The notes below the pieces were generated by a model that searched no databases, was not told where the DNA came from, and saw nothing but the letters and a program-made list of their open reading frames with translations. This document shows, piece by piece, positions 1 through 7,660 of a DNA stretch of 64,000 nucleotides (positions are counted from its first letter, which is position 1; each line of letters starts with the position of its first letter). Location: positions 112,438 to 176,437 of the forward strand of contig NZ_JARZHG010000024.1 in assembly GCF_029946505.1 (NCBI RefSeq), written 5' to 3'. The position numbers and the translations under genes were made by a program. Source of the stretch: Polyangium sp. y55x31 (lineage in GTDB: Bacteria; Myxococcota_A; Polyangia; Polyangiales; Polyangiaceae).

Positions 1-436
1 GGAAGCCGTCGACCTCGACGAGCCCCTGCTCGAATCCCTCGGCGGCTCCCTCCTCGCCCGCGAGAGCCGCGACGGCATGTCCAAAGGCCGCGCCATCCTC
101 GGTCTCGACGTGACCGCCGGCGTCGAAGCCGTCCAGTTCCACCCCGAAGCCGACCGCCCCGGCGTCATGAACTGGGTCTCCCGCCCCGAACAAGCCGCCG
201 CCTTCAAAGCCGCCTACGGCGAAGTAACCTACCAGGCGATGCTGCGCACCCTCGACGACCCGCGCCGTCTCGCCCGCACCTACGCCCTCGTGATCCCCGG
301 CTGGATGGCCCGCCGCTTCAACATGCTCGCCCAGTTCCGCGGCTACGTGGAACTGCCGCCGCCAAGCGAGAGCCAGGCGGATATTTTCGCCTCTCCTCCG
401 ATCCAGGATCGTCCGGCGCAGGCAGCCTCGGCCTGA
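1..436 (+). CDS. Class I glutamine amidotransferase-like protein, C-terminal part
   Basis: The frame is open from the window edge, so the 5' part is missing. About 144 residues remain. They contain VQFHPEA, the motif that carries the catalytic His and Glu of class I glutamine amidotransferases; the nucleophile Cys would lie upstream of the window. The protein continues about 80 residues past this motif into a charged tail ending PAQAASA, longer than a bare GATase domain. It could be a stand-alone GMP-synthase-like amidotransferase or the end of a larger enzyme. The substrate cannot be told from this fragment. A palindromic repeat begins 12 nt after the stop codon. Domain assignment is fairly safe; specific function is unknown. 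Confidence 0.7.
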   Translation, partial: EAVDLDEPLLESLGGSLLARESRDGMSKGRAILGLDVTAGVEAVQFHPEADRPGVMNWVSRPEQAAAFKAAYGEVTYQAMLRTLDDPRRLARTYALVIPGWMARRFNMLAQFRGYVELPPPSESQADIFASPPIQDRPAQAASA

Positions 437-447
437 GGGGGGAGATT

Positions 448-783
448 GGGGCGTTGCCCCAAACCCCAGCGGGGGCTGTCCGCCCCCTGCACCCCGGACC
501 AGGCACGGCCTGGACCGAGGGTCGATGAACTGCGCGATGCGCAGTTCATCGAACGGGCCCCATGGCAAGACCACGCGCGGGGTTGCCAGCCAAGCCGGCA
601 GCGCTGCGCCGTCGCGTGGCCACGTTGGCCCCGCTGTCGCGGCTGGCAGCGTCGTCGACCGGCTGTGGGAAAAACTGCGCGTAGCGCAGTTTTTCCCCCC
701 CGAGTCCAGCGCTTGCGCTGGTCCGGGTCCAGGGGTGGACAACCCCTGGTCGGGGTCCGGGGTGAAACCCCGGCGGCTACGCC
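448..783. repeat. Nested-palindrome repeat, copy A
   Basis: This fills most of the gap between the amidotransferase fragment and transketolase. The left arm holds four palindromes in order: GGGGC-GTT-GCCCC, a GGGGGC/GCCCCC stem, CCAGGC-ACG-GCCTGG, and GATGAACTGCGC paired with GCGCAGTTCATC. After about 118 nt of spacer the arm returns in inverted order: AAACTGCGC/GCGCAGTTT, CCAGCGC-TT-GCGCTGG, AGGGGT/ACCCCT, CCGGGG-TGAAA-CCCCGG, ending GGCTACGCC. The spacer edges (GGCAAGACC and related) are partly complementary too. Other copies lie at 9847, 37173, 44838 with 48663, 57279 and 63838. Function unknown; a transcriptional or RNA-structural role is inferred. Confidence 0.9.
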
Positions 784-863
784 CTGGGCGGGCACCACGC
801 TCTGCCTCCTCGTCTGCTTTCCTTCGGGCTCGATCTCGCCTAGAGACGCGCGCGGAGGATGCG

Positions 864-2864
864 ATGCACATCGACGAGTCGACAGTGAAGAAGGCCGTCC
901 ACACGATCCAGATGCTCGCGGTCGACGCCGTCGAGAAGGCGAATTCGGGGCATCCCGGGGCGCCGATGGGGCTTGCTTCGATCGCGTTCGAGATCTTCAC
1001 GCGCCACCTGCGCTACGACCCCAAGGACCCGAGCTGGCCCGATCGTGACCGCTTCGTCCTCTCCGCCGGCCACGCGTCGATGCTCCTCTACAGCCTGCTC
1101 CACCTCGCGGGCTACGACCTCTCCCTCGACGAGCTGAAGAACTTCCGCCAGCTCGGCTCCCGCACGCCCGGCCATCCCGAGGTCCACATGACGCCTGGGG
1201 TCGAGGTCACCACCGGACCCCTCGGCCAGGGCATCTCCACGGCCGTCGGCATGGCCGCCGCGCTCAAGATGATGGAGGCTCGCTTCGCGGGGAAGACGGG
1301 CGTCGCCACGGCGCGCGTCTTTGGCATCGCTTCGGATGGTGACCTCATGGAGGGCGTCTCGGCGGAGGCTTCGAGCCTTGCGGGACACCTTGGCCTCTCC
1401 AACCTCGTCTTCTTCTACGACAACAACCACATCACGATCGATGGCAAGACCGACCTCGCTTTCAGCGAAGACGTCGGCAAGCGGTACGAGGCGTATGGCT
1501 GGTTCGTCCAGACGATTGACGGCCATGACCATGCGCAGATCCGCGCGGCCCTCGATGCGGCTGTGGCTGAGCCGGCGCGACCTTCGCTCATCGTTGCGCG
1601 TACGACCATCGCGTATGGGTCGCCTGGCAAGGCGGGTAGCTCCAAGGCGCATGGTGAGCCTCTTGGCGCCAAGGAGGTCGAGGCGACGAAGAAGGCCATT
1701 GGCTGGCCTACGGAGCCCACGTTCCTCATCCCGGACGACGTCCGCGCGCTCTTTGCGACGCGCGCGGACGAGGGCCGCAAGGCGCACGAGGCTTGGAAGG
1801 CGGCCATGCGTGCGCTCGAGCAGAGTGACCCTGCGGCGGCTGCTCTCTACCAGCGCCTCGTTCGCCGCGAGGTCCCCGAGAACCTCTTCGATGAGCTCGT
1901 CAAGGCGGCGCCTCGCAAGGATGCGGCCACGCGACAGAGTGCTGGCATCGTCGAGCAGCGCGCGGCGGCCCTCGTGCCTTCGCTCGTCGGCGGCTCGGCC
2001 GATCTGAATCCCTCCACGAAGACCTACATCGAGGGCTCGCCGGCCATCCAGCGGGGCGACTTCGCTGGACGCAACATCCACTTCGGCATCCGCGAGCATG
2101 CGATGGGTGCCTTCGTCAACGGCCTCGCCCTGGCGGGGGGCTTCATCCCGTTCGGCTCCACGTTCCTCGTCTTTGCCGACTACATGCGCCCGGCGATCCG
2201 CATGGCGGCTCTCTCCGAGCTGCACAGCGTCTTCGTCTTCACGCATGACAGCATCTTCCTTGGCGAGGATGGGCCCACGCACCAGCCGATCGAGACCCTC
2301 TGGTCGCTCCGGCTCATCCCGAACCTCGACGTCGTCCGGCCTGCGGACAGCCTCGAGTGCGCGGCGGCTTGGGCGCATGCGCTCCTTCGGCGCTCGGGTC
2401 CCACGGCGCTCTCGCTCACGCGGCAGAAGGTCCCCGAGCTTCCGCGCCCGGAGGGCTTCGATCCCAAGGTCATGCTCCGCGGCGGCTACGTCGTTGCCGA
2501 CGCGGCGACGAATCCACCGGCTGTCGTGGTCATCGCCACGGGGTCCGAGGTGGGCTTGGCGATGGAGGCCAAGAAGATCCTCGATGCCGAGGGGGACCGC
2601 GTGCGGGTCGTCTCGATGCCCTGCTTGGAGCAGTTCCAGCGACAGGATCAGGCGTATCGCGAGGAGGTCCTGCCTCCGGGCACGCCGCGTGTGGCCATCG
2701 AGGCGGGCTCGACGTTGCCTTGGCGCGCGCTCGTGGGCGAGCGTGGGCTCGTCATCGGCCGCGACGACTTCGGCGCGTCGGCGCCGGACAAGGACCTCGC
2801 CAAGGCGTTTGGGTTCACGCCGGACGTGGTGGCGGGGAAGATCCGGGCGCTGCGGCGGGGCTGA
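864..2864 (+). CDS. tkt: Transketolase
   Basis: Transketolase moves two-carbon ketol units between sugar phosphates in the pentose phosphate pathway, using thiamine diphosphate and a divalent metal. The 666-residue protein has the normal family length. Near the N-terminus are [10 protein letters not shown] and [18 protein letters not shown], then [14 protein letters not shown], and SDGDLMEG (TPP/metal-binding loop) followed by [11 protein letters not shown]. The pyrimidine domain has [10 protein letters not shown], with the catalytic Glu, and the C-terminal domain has [14 protein letters not shown] start at the ATG at 864, with GGAGG 5 nt upstream. The frame stays open further upstream only because it runs through the palindromic repeat. 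No operon partner is seen downstream. Confidence 0.97.
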   Translation: MHIDESTVKKAVHTIQMLAVDAVEKANSGHPGAPMGLASIAFEIFTRHLRYDPKDPSWPDRDRFVLSAGHASMLLYSLLHLAGYDLSLDELKNFRQLGSRTPGHPEVHMTPGVEVTTGPLGQGISTAVGMAAALKMMEARFAGKTGVATARVFGIASDGDLMEGVSAEASSLAGHLGLSNLVFFYDNNHITIDGKTDLAFSEDVGKRYEAYGWFVQTIDGHDHAQIRAALDAAVAEPARPSLIVARTTIAYGSPGKAGSSKAHGEPLGAKEVEATKKAIGWPTEPTFLIPDDVRALFATRADEGRKAHEAWKAAMRALEQSDPAAAALYQRLVRREVPENLFDELVKAAPRKDAATRQSAGIVEQRAAALVPSLVGGSADLNPSTKTYIEGSPAIQRGDFAGRNIHFGIREHAMGAFVNGLALAGGFIPFGSTFLVFADYMRPAIRMAALSELHSVFVFTHDSIFLGEDGPTHQPIETLWSLRLIPNLDVVRPADSLECAAAWAHALLRRSGPTALSLTRQKVPELPRPEGFDPKVMLRGGYVVADAATNPPAVVVIATGSEVGLAMEAKKILDAEGDRVRVVSMPCLEQFQRQDQAYREEVLPPGTPRVAIEAGSTLPWRALVGERGLVIGRDDFGASAPDKDLAKAFGFTPDVVAGKIRALRRG

Positions 2865-2889
2865 GAGGCTGGGAGAGCGATGCGTCGTG

Positions 2890-2924
2890 GCTCGGCCCTT
2901 CCGCGGGAGGCGGAGGGGCCGAGC
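2890..2924. terminator. Strong stem-loop after transketolase
   Basis: A 15-bp stem (GCTCGGCCCTTCCGC with GCGGAGGGGCCGAGC, one G-U pair) closes a 5-nt loop 26 nt past the tkt stop. There is no T-run, so this is a stable hairpin of probable terminator or 3'-end role rather than a textbook intrinsic terminator. The rest of 2925-3210 is GC-rich and I see no gene in it. Confidence 0.55.
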
Positions 2925-3214
2925 GGTGGTGCGCGGAGGCTCGTGGGGGAGCTGGCGCGAGCGATCGTTCTCGTGAGGGTGTAACGGGGGAGGGGGCGGG
3001 AGCGAGGGGCGAGGCCCAGGGGTTCCCGCGCGAGGGGTGCGCAGCGGGCGACGGTGGGGGAAGGGATCCGCGGATGGGGGCGGCTACGAGCCGTGGCCCA
3101 TGGCAGCTCGTTAAATGGCTGTGAGTGAACCGGCATCGGTCCGGGGAGTGGGACTGGCACGTCCGGTCAGCTAGCCGCCTTCCGTTGGACTACGTGCTTG
3201 CCCTGCCTGACGCC

Positions 3215-3263
3215 TTGACAGCACCGATCACCTCGCGTTTCCTAGCTTCCCAAGAGGTGGTTT
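3215..3263 (+). promoter_or_regulatory. Possible promoter and ribosome-binding site of the defence-like island
   Basis: A perfect TTGACA lies at 3215-3220, about 50 nt before the methyltransferase start. No good -10 hexamer lies at 17 nt spacing; CCTAGCTT at 3241 is the nearest candidate. AGAGGTGG at 3253-3260 is a plausible ribosome-binding site. The promoter call is weak. Confidence 0.3.
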
Positions 3264-3266
3264 TTG

Positions 3267-4385
3267 GTGGTCCGAGTTCGTGAGTCCTCCCCCGAGCAGG
3301 AGAGGCTAAACGCGATCTGCCCTTATTTCACGATGTTTCCCTTGTCGGTTCCTGTGAAACAGCTCGCAGGGGTTGCCTCCGACGCGTGGGTCTTGGATCC
3401 ATTTTGTGGTCGCGGAAGCACGAACTACGCAGCTCGCCTCCTCGGACTGCGTTCGGTCGGCGTGGACAGCAATCCCGTTGCAACCGCGATCGCCGAGGGG
3501 AAATTGGTGGATGTATCGGCTGATGACGTCGAAACGGCATGCGCGGAAATACTCGCAGGCGACACAGCCGCCACCATACCCGAGGGGGACTTCTGGGCAC
3601 TCTGTTATCACCCCAAGACGCTCGCTGAGCTTTGTCGTTTGCGTTCTGCACTCCTTAATGATTGTCGATCGCCCGAGCGTAAGGCATTGCGAGCTCTGAT
3701 TCTCGGCATTCTGCATGGCCCGCGTAACAAGGGGGCCCCCGGCTACTTGTCGAATCAAATGCCCAGGACCTATGCGGCGAAGCCAGATTATGCCATTCGC
3801 TTCTGGACCAAGAATGGCCTAAAACCCACATATGTCGATCTCTTGGCGCTTGTTCGCCGGAAGGCACGCCATTACTTCGCATCCACACCCGCGGGCGTCC
3901 CGTTTCGGGTTTACTGCGAGGACAGTAGGACGCTCAAGCTGGCCACCCTTGAAGCTCGGTTCTCGGTTGTGGTGACGTCTCCGCCATATTTCGGCATGCG
4001 GACCTATGTGCCCGATCAGTGGCTTCGATATTGGTTCATGGGCGGTCCACCGACAACCACCTATCGGCAGCCCAGCCAGCTATCCCATGGGTCGGCGATC
4101 GAGTTCGCCGAACAACTGGCGACCGTATGGACGAATGTGGCACGGGCTTGCATGCCGGGGGCCCGGATGATGATCCGGTTTGGGGGAATTCACGACCGCA
4201 GGGCGCGGCCGAAGGACATTATGCTTGATGCGCTGCATGGCACTCGCTGTAAACTTCGCATCCTAACTGTGCGTTCTGCGGGCCTGTCCTCGCGTGGAAA
4301 GCGTCAGGCGGATCAATTCAAGCGCACCTTGCGGACACCGATTGAAGAACTCGACTTCTATGTTCGATTGGAGGAGCCGTCATGA
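3267..4385 (+). CDS. DNA methyltransferase (N4-cytosine/N6-adenine type)
   Basis: About 372 residues. A SAM-binding motif I, DPFCGRGST, lies near residues 44-52, followed by GVDSNPVATAIAEGK, and a catalytic motif IV, TSPPY, near residues 237-241. This pair is the signature of amino-methyltransferases that modify exocyclic amines in DNA. About 190 residues separate the motifs, so a target-recognition region probably lies between them. I chose GTG at 3267, 7 nt after GAGGTG; TTG at 3264 is the alternative. The gene overlaps the DUF262 gene by 4 nt (ATGA), so translation is probably coupled. GC content is visibly below the flanks, suggesting transfer. It probably marks self DNA in a defence cassette (inference). 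Confidence 0.85.
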   Translation: MVRVRESSPEQERLNAICPYFTMFPLSVPVKQLAGVASDAWVLDPFCGRGSTNYAARLLGLRSVGVDSNPVATAIAEGKLVDVSADDVETACAEILAGDTAATIPEGDFWALCYHPKTLAELCRLRSALLNDCRSPERKALRALILGILHGPRNKGAPGYLSNQMPRTYAAKPDYAIRFWTKNGLKPTYVDLLALVRRKARHYFASTPAGVPFRVYCEDSRTLKLATLEARFSVVVTSPPYFGMRTYVPDQWLRYWFMGGPPTTTYRQPSQLSHGSAIEFAEQLATVWTNVARACMPGARMMIRFGGIHDRRARPKDIMLDALHGTRCKLRILTVRSAGLSSRGKRQADQFKRTLRTPIEELDFYVRLEEPS

Positions 4386-5674
4386 GCTCTAAAGAAGCCA
4401 AAAAGCGGGCACGGGCGCTTACAGGCTTGTTGCCGGATGAGAAGATCGTGTTCAAGCCAATCGACGATGCGTCGGCAACTTCCGACGAGGATCTTAACAG
4501 TCGTTATGTTAAAGGTGAAGTTCGCATAGTAACCGAATCAGCTCGTTATCCTCTCGCAGGCATCCTGTCGATGCTAGAGGAAACCGTTGATCTTAAAGAT
4601 GGTTCCGAGCGCGAACTCAGGTATAAGCTCGATCCGGAGTACCAACGGCGACACCGTTGGAGTGACGAGCGGAAATCGAGGTTGATCGAGTCCTTCTTGA
4701 TGAACGTGCCTGTACCTCCCGTCTTTCTTTTTGAGCGGGATTTTGCGCGATTCGAGGTAATGGACGGTAGGCAGCGGCTGACTGCTCTTAGTGAATTCTA
4801 CGCAGATAAGCTCGTCCTTTGCGGGCTTCAGTACTGGCCCGAATTGAACGAGCGGACGTATTCGACATTGCCCAGTAAGGTCCGTGTTGGTATCGATCGT
4901 CGGTACATTTCAGCCATTATCCTACTCAAAGAAACGGCCCCCGATGAAGAGCAGGCTGCGCAGCTCAAGAAGATGGTCTTCGAGCGGCTCAACTCTGGGG
5001 GAGTTGCGCTGAGCTCGCAGGAAGCTCGAAACGCTGTCTACCCCGGTCCATTAAATCAACTTTGTCTCGATCTCTCGAGGAATGCCACCTTCCGGACCAT
5101 GTGGGGCATACCGAGTGAATCGAGTCCGACTGGGAGCGACGACGAGGACGTAGAGGAGCGCGATGATTCCACTAACGTCGGCCGCCGGATGTTCGAGAGA
5201 ATGGATGATGTTGAACTCGTCTTGCGGTTCTTCGCCTACCGTCAGATCGATTCGTTTCCGGGCGGCCTCAATAAGATATCAGCGTTGCTCGATTGGTTCT
5301 TGAGCGCTGGTAACAAGTTCCCGGCAAGCCTCCTTGATGCATATCGAACAATGTTCGAGCGGACGGTTGAATTCCTATCTTCGACTCTCGGGGCGTCTGC
5401 ATTTTGTAGGCTTGATCCGAGTGGCAAGCCCCAGGGACGGCCGACCAAGATCGTGTACGATCCCCTAATGTTTGTTGCGAGCCAATATGCTCAGGGGAGC
5501 AAGCGCAAGTTGCTCGTTCAGGGTCGTCAAGAATTGCTCGTACAACTGGGGACCATGTACGCCGTAAACAAGAAACTGTTCGCTGGGCGGAGCACTAACA
5601 GTGCACAAACCCAGGAACGCAACATACGAATGAAAGAAGCATTTGACGCAGCGCTCGCCAAGCTAACTGCATGA
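4382..5674 (+). CDS. DUF262 family protein (ParB/GmrS-like NTPase/nuclease domain)
   Basis: 430 residues. DPEYQRRHRW near residues 84-93, the segment PVPPVFLFE, and DGRQRLTAL at residues 128-136 form the DUF262 signature, a ParB/Srx-fold domain seen in GmrSD-type restriction systems. FERLNSGGVALSSQEARNAVY is also typical of the family. I see no HNH/DUF1524 nuclease domain at the C-terminus, unlike full GmrSD proteins, so any nuclease activity may come from this domain or from the partner encoded next door. Start overlaps the methyltransferase stop by 4 nt. An acidic stretch (SDDEDVEERDDS) lies mid-protein. A role as NTP-dependent sensor or effector is inferred. Confidence 0.85.
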   Translation: MSSKEAKKRARALTGLLPDEKIVFKPIDDASATSDEDLNSRYVKGEVRIVTESARYPLAGILSMLEETVDLKDGSERELRYKLDPEYQRRHRWSDERKSRLIESFLMNVPVPPVFLFERDFARFEVMDGRQRLTALSEFYADKLVLCGLQYWPELNERTYSTLPSKVRVGIDRRYISAIILLKETAPDEEQAAQLKKMVFERLNSGGVALSSQEARNAVYPGPLNQLCLDLSRNATFRTMWGIPSESSPTGSDDEDVEERDDSTNVGRRMFERMDDVELVLRFFAYRQIDSFPGGLNKISALLDWFLSAGNKFPASLLDAYRTMFERTVEFLSSTLGASAFCRLDPSGKPQGRPTKIVYDPLMFVASQYAQGSKRKLLVQGRQELLVQLGTMYAVNKKLFAGRSTNSAQTQERNIRMKEAFDAALAKLTA

Positions 5675-5683
5675 GATTGGACG

Positions 5684-6748
5684 ATGCGCTCGACTCTCGA
5701 TGAGGTCCTGGCTGTCCTTGGCGATCTAGAAGCGTTCGTACACTCGATCGACAAGGTAAATGTCCTACTGGCTAGTCATGCAGATCCGGATGTGCGAAAC
5801 CATTTCAACATTCGGAGGCGTCTCGACGGCGCGGCTTTCATTGTTGCCTTATACTCAGCCTTTGAAAAATTCGTGGAAGAGCTCAGCTGGGCGTTTGCTG
5901 AACTCGAAGCGTCCGTCACCAGTTATGCTGATCTTCACGAGGGGCTGCGTTTCAAACATCTTAAGCAATCAGCCGAGTTGCTGGCTCGGGGGCGTCTTGG
6001 AGAGGGCAGACGATACGCAGGACTCACGGAGGCCAATGTCGTTGCCAACCTGCATCTATGCTTGTCTGGACAATCGCCTTACAAGTTGAATCGAGATGCC
6101 GTTGTTTACCATGAACATAATTTCCGAGCCAATGTTGTTCAGGCCTCGTTCAGCGCGCTTGGGATCGAGAAGATCAACGAGTCGGTCAGATGTGCTGATG
6201 CGCTAGTGAACTGGTACTCGTCCATGCAGGGGGTGTCGCCTGGAGATCCAGTACCGCTGACAACGATCGAGGTAAGGCTCGAGGATTTCGTGGAGTATAG
6301 AAACCAGGTCGCGCATACGGGTACCAGTCCTGGTAGCCTACTCGGACCTGACGACATGCGAGAGCTTCTGGCGTTCGTGAGATCCTACTGCATCTCCATC
6401 CATACAGTTGTTGTAGGTGAGTACCTCAATCGACGCTACGTCACGAAGCCCGGCGCGTCCGTGAAACTTGGTGATATCCTCGAAGGACCATTTCGAAAGA
6501 ACGGGGACGCGGTAGTTGTAGCCAAGCCTCAATGTAGGGTATTCTTGGACCAGCCAGTCTTTGGGATGCGTGATGGCCGTGTGGATCGGTACGGTCTGGT
6601 GAAGGGCATTCAGGTAGATGGTCGAGATATGCATAGTGTTGAGGTTAATTCGACAGCAAAAAGTGTCGGCCTGCGTGTGGATTTTCGAGTAACGAAAGGA
6701 ACGCAGCTATATCTCCTCCAGAGCCGGGATGCGGTCGTGTGGCCCTGA
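5684..6748 (+). CDS. HEPN-like protein (MAE_28990/MAE_18760-type), putative RNase effector
   Basis: 354 residues. The N-terminal two thirds are helical, and YRNQVAHTG contains R206-x4-H211, the R-x4-6-H motif of HEPN ribonucleases. Its overall look matches the MAE_28990/MAE_18760 HEPN-like group, which I recall as frequent next to DUF262 and methylase genes; that match is from memory. The last 110 residues look beta-rich and may be a separate sensing or OB-like domain. The start at ATG 5684 lies 9 nt after the DUF262 stop, so the three genes form one operon. Low GC like its neighbours. RNA cleavage on infection is a hypothesis. Confidence 0.75.
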   Translation: MRSTLDEVLAVLGDLEAFVHSIDKVNVLLASHADPDVRNHFNIRRRLDGAAFIVALYSAFEKFVEELSWAFAELEASVTSYADLHEGLRFKHLKQSAELLARGRLGEGRRYAGLTEANVVANLHLCLSGQSPYKLNRDAVVYHEHNFRANVVQASFSALGIEKINESVRCADALVNWYSSMQGVSPGDPVPLTTIEVRLEDFVEYRNQVAHTGTSPGSLLGPDDMRELLAFVRSYCISIHTVVVGEYLNRRYVTKPGASVKLGDILEGPFRKNGDAVVVAKPQCRVFLDQPVFGMRDGRVDRYGLVKGIQVDGRDMHSVEVNSTAKSVGLRVDFRVTKGTQLYLLQSRDAVVWP

Positions 6749-6817
6749 GCGGGTATGCCAGAGTCCCTTGGCCTGACGACGGTGGGCGTGATATTGCTGC
6801 TAGATAGGAGCCTCGCT

Positions 6818-7594
6818 ATGGATCCCCAAGTCACCAAGATGAACGAGCTTTTCGAGACGCGGAGGCCCGCGCTCCTCTCGCTCCCGGAGGACATCCTCCT
6901 TCGCCCGCGTATCTCTCGCGAGCGCGCGGCTCGGCTCACGGGCATCTTGCGGCGCGAGTTCGAGCCGCTCCTCCCGCTCCTCCCGAGCGAGCTCTCGGCT
7001 TCGCGTGCATCCGAGCGAGCCGCGGATTTTGCTGCGCTCGAACCGAACCAGCTCGTCTTTTACGCTGCCGACCTCGCCGTCGAGACCCCGTGGACCAGCG
7101 ACCAGAAGGCTCGTCGCAGCGAGCTCGTCGCCAAGGTGCGGAGCCACGACGAGACCCTGTTCGGCTGGGCGAAACCGGCATTCCGAGCCCACAAGGAGGC
7201 CAGCGCCATCCTCGCCGATATCCAGCGCGGACGAGGGATCCGCGATGATGCGGATGATACCCTGCGCCTCGTTTCGCTCTTCCGGAGCCATTGGGCCGCC
7301 GTCAATGGCAAGACCCCGATCACCCAGGCAGAGCTCGAGACCGCCGAAGCCGAGGCGACCGAGCTGCTCCAGATCCTCGACGGCGGCGACGACCCGCCGA
7401 AGGGCTCGCCGCGTGATCTCCGCCGCCGCGCGTATACCGCCTGGCACCGCTCGTACGCCGAGATCTTTCACCTCGGCCGCTACCTATCGAGGCACGACCC
7501 CGCGGCGCTCCAGAGGTTTCCGGCGATCGCTCCCGAGCGCAACGAGAGCGATGCAGACGACGAAGCGAACGCGCCCGCGCCGCCGGCTGGCTGA
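6818..7594 (+). CDS. Hypothetical helical protein
   Basis: I do not recognise this 258-residue protein. It is rich in Arg, Glu, Ala and Leu and predicted largely helical, has no signal peptide or membrane segment, and ends in an acidic then Pro/Ala tail (ESDADDEANAPAPPAG). I start at ATG 6818 because AGGAG lies 7 nt upstream; an ATG at 6755 is in frame but lacks a ribosome-binding site. GC content returns to the host level here, which marks the right edge of the low-GC island. It resembles lineage-specific cytoplasmic proteins of myxobacteria. No function is offered. Confidence 0.7.
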   Translation: MDPQVTKMNELFETRRPALLSLPEDILLRPRISRERAARLTGILRREFEPLLPLLPSELSASRASERAADFAALEPNQLVFYAADLAVETPWTSDQKARRSELVAKVRSHDETLFGWAKPAFRAHKEASAILADIQRGRGIRDDADDTLRLVSLFRSHWAAVNGKTPITQAELETAEAEATELLQILDGGDDPPKGSPRDLRRRAYTAWHRSYAEIFHLGRYLSRHDPAALQRFPAIAPERNESDADDEANAPAPPAG

Positions 7595-7621
7595 CCTCCG
7601 AGAGGTGATGCAGGATTCGAT

Positions 7622-7637
7622 CCCCCTGTCAAGGGGG
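7622..7637. other. Short hairpin upstream of the molybdopterin oxidoreductase
   Basis: CCCCCT-GTCA-AGGGGG forms a 6-bp stem with a 4-nt loop, followed by TTGTCTT, between the stop at 7594 and the start at 7661. It could be a weak terminator or a leader structure. Confidence 0.35.
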
Positions 7638-7660
7638 TTGTCTTCCCCGGGGAGGCTTCC

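Noticed and set aside
448..783. Reading the nested palindromes as a tRNA or CRISPR repeat
   Set aside because: No cloverleaf with anticodon, no regular spacing; arms are inverted around one long spacer.
3205..6778. GCCTGACG at both sides of the low-GC island as a target duplication
   Set aside because: Eight matching bases in GC-rich DNA can occur by chance; no inverted ends or integrase accompany it. Mentioned only as a weak clue.
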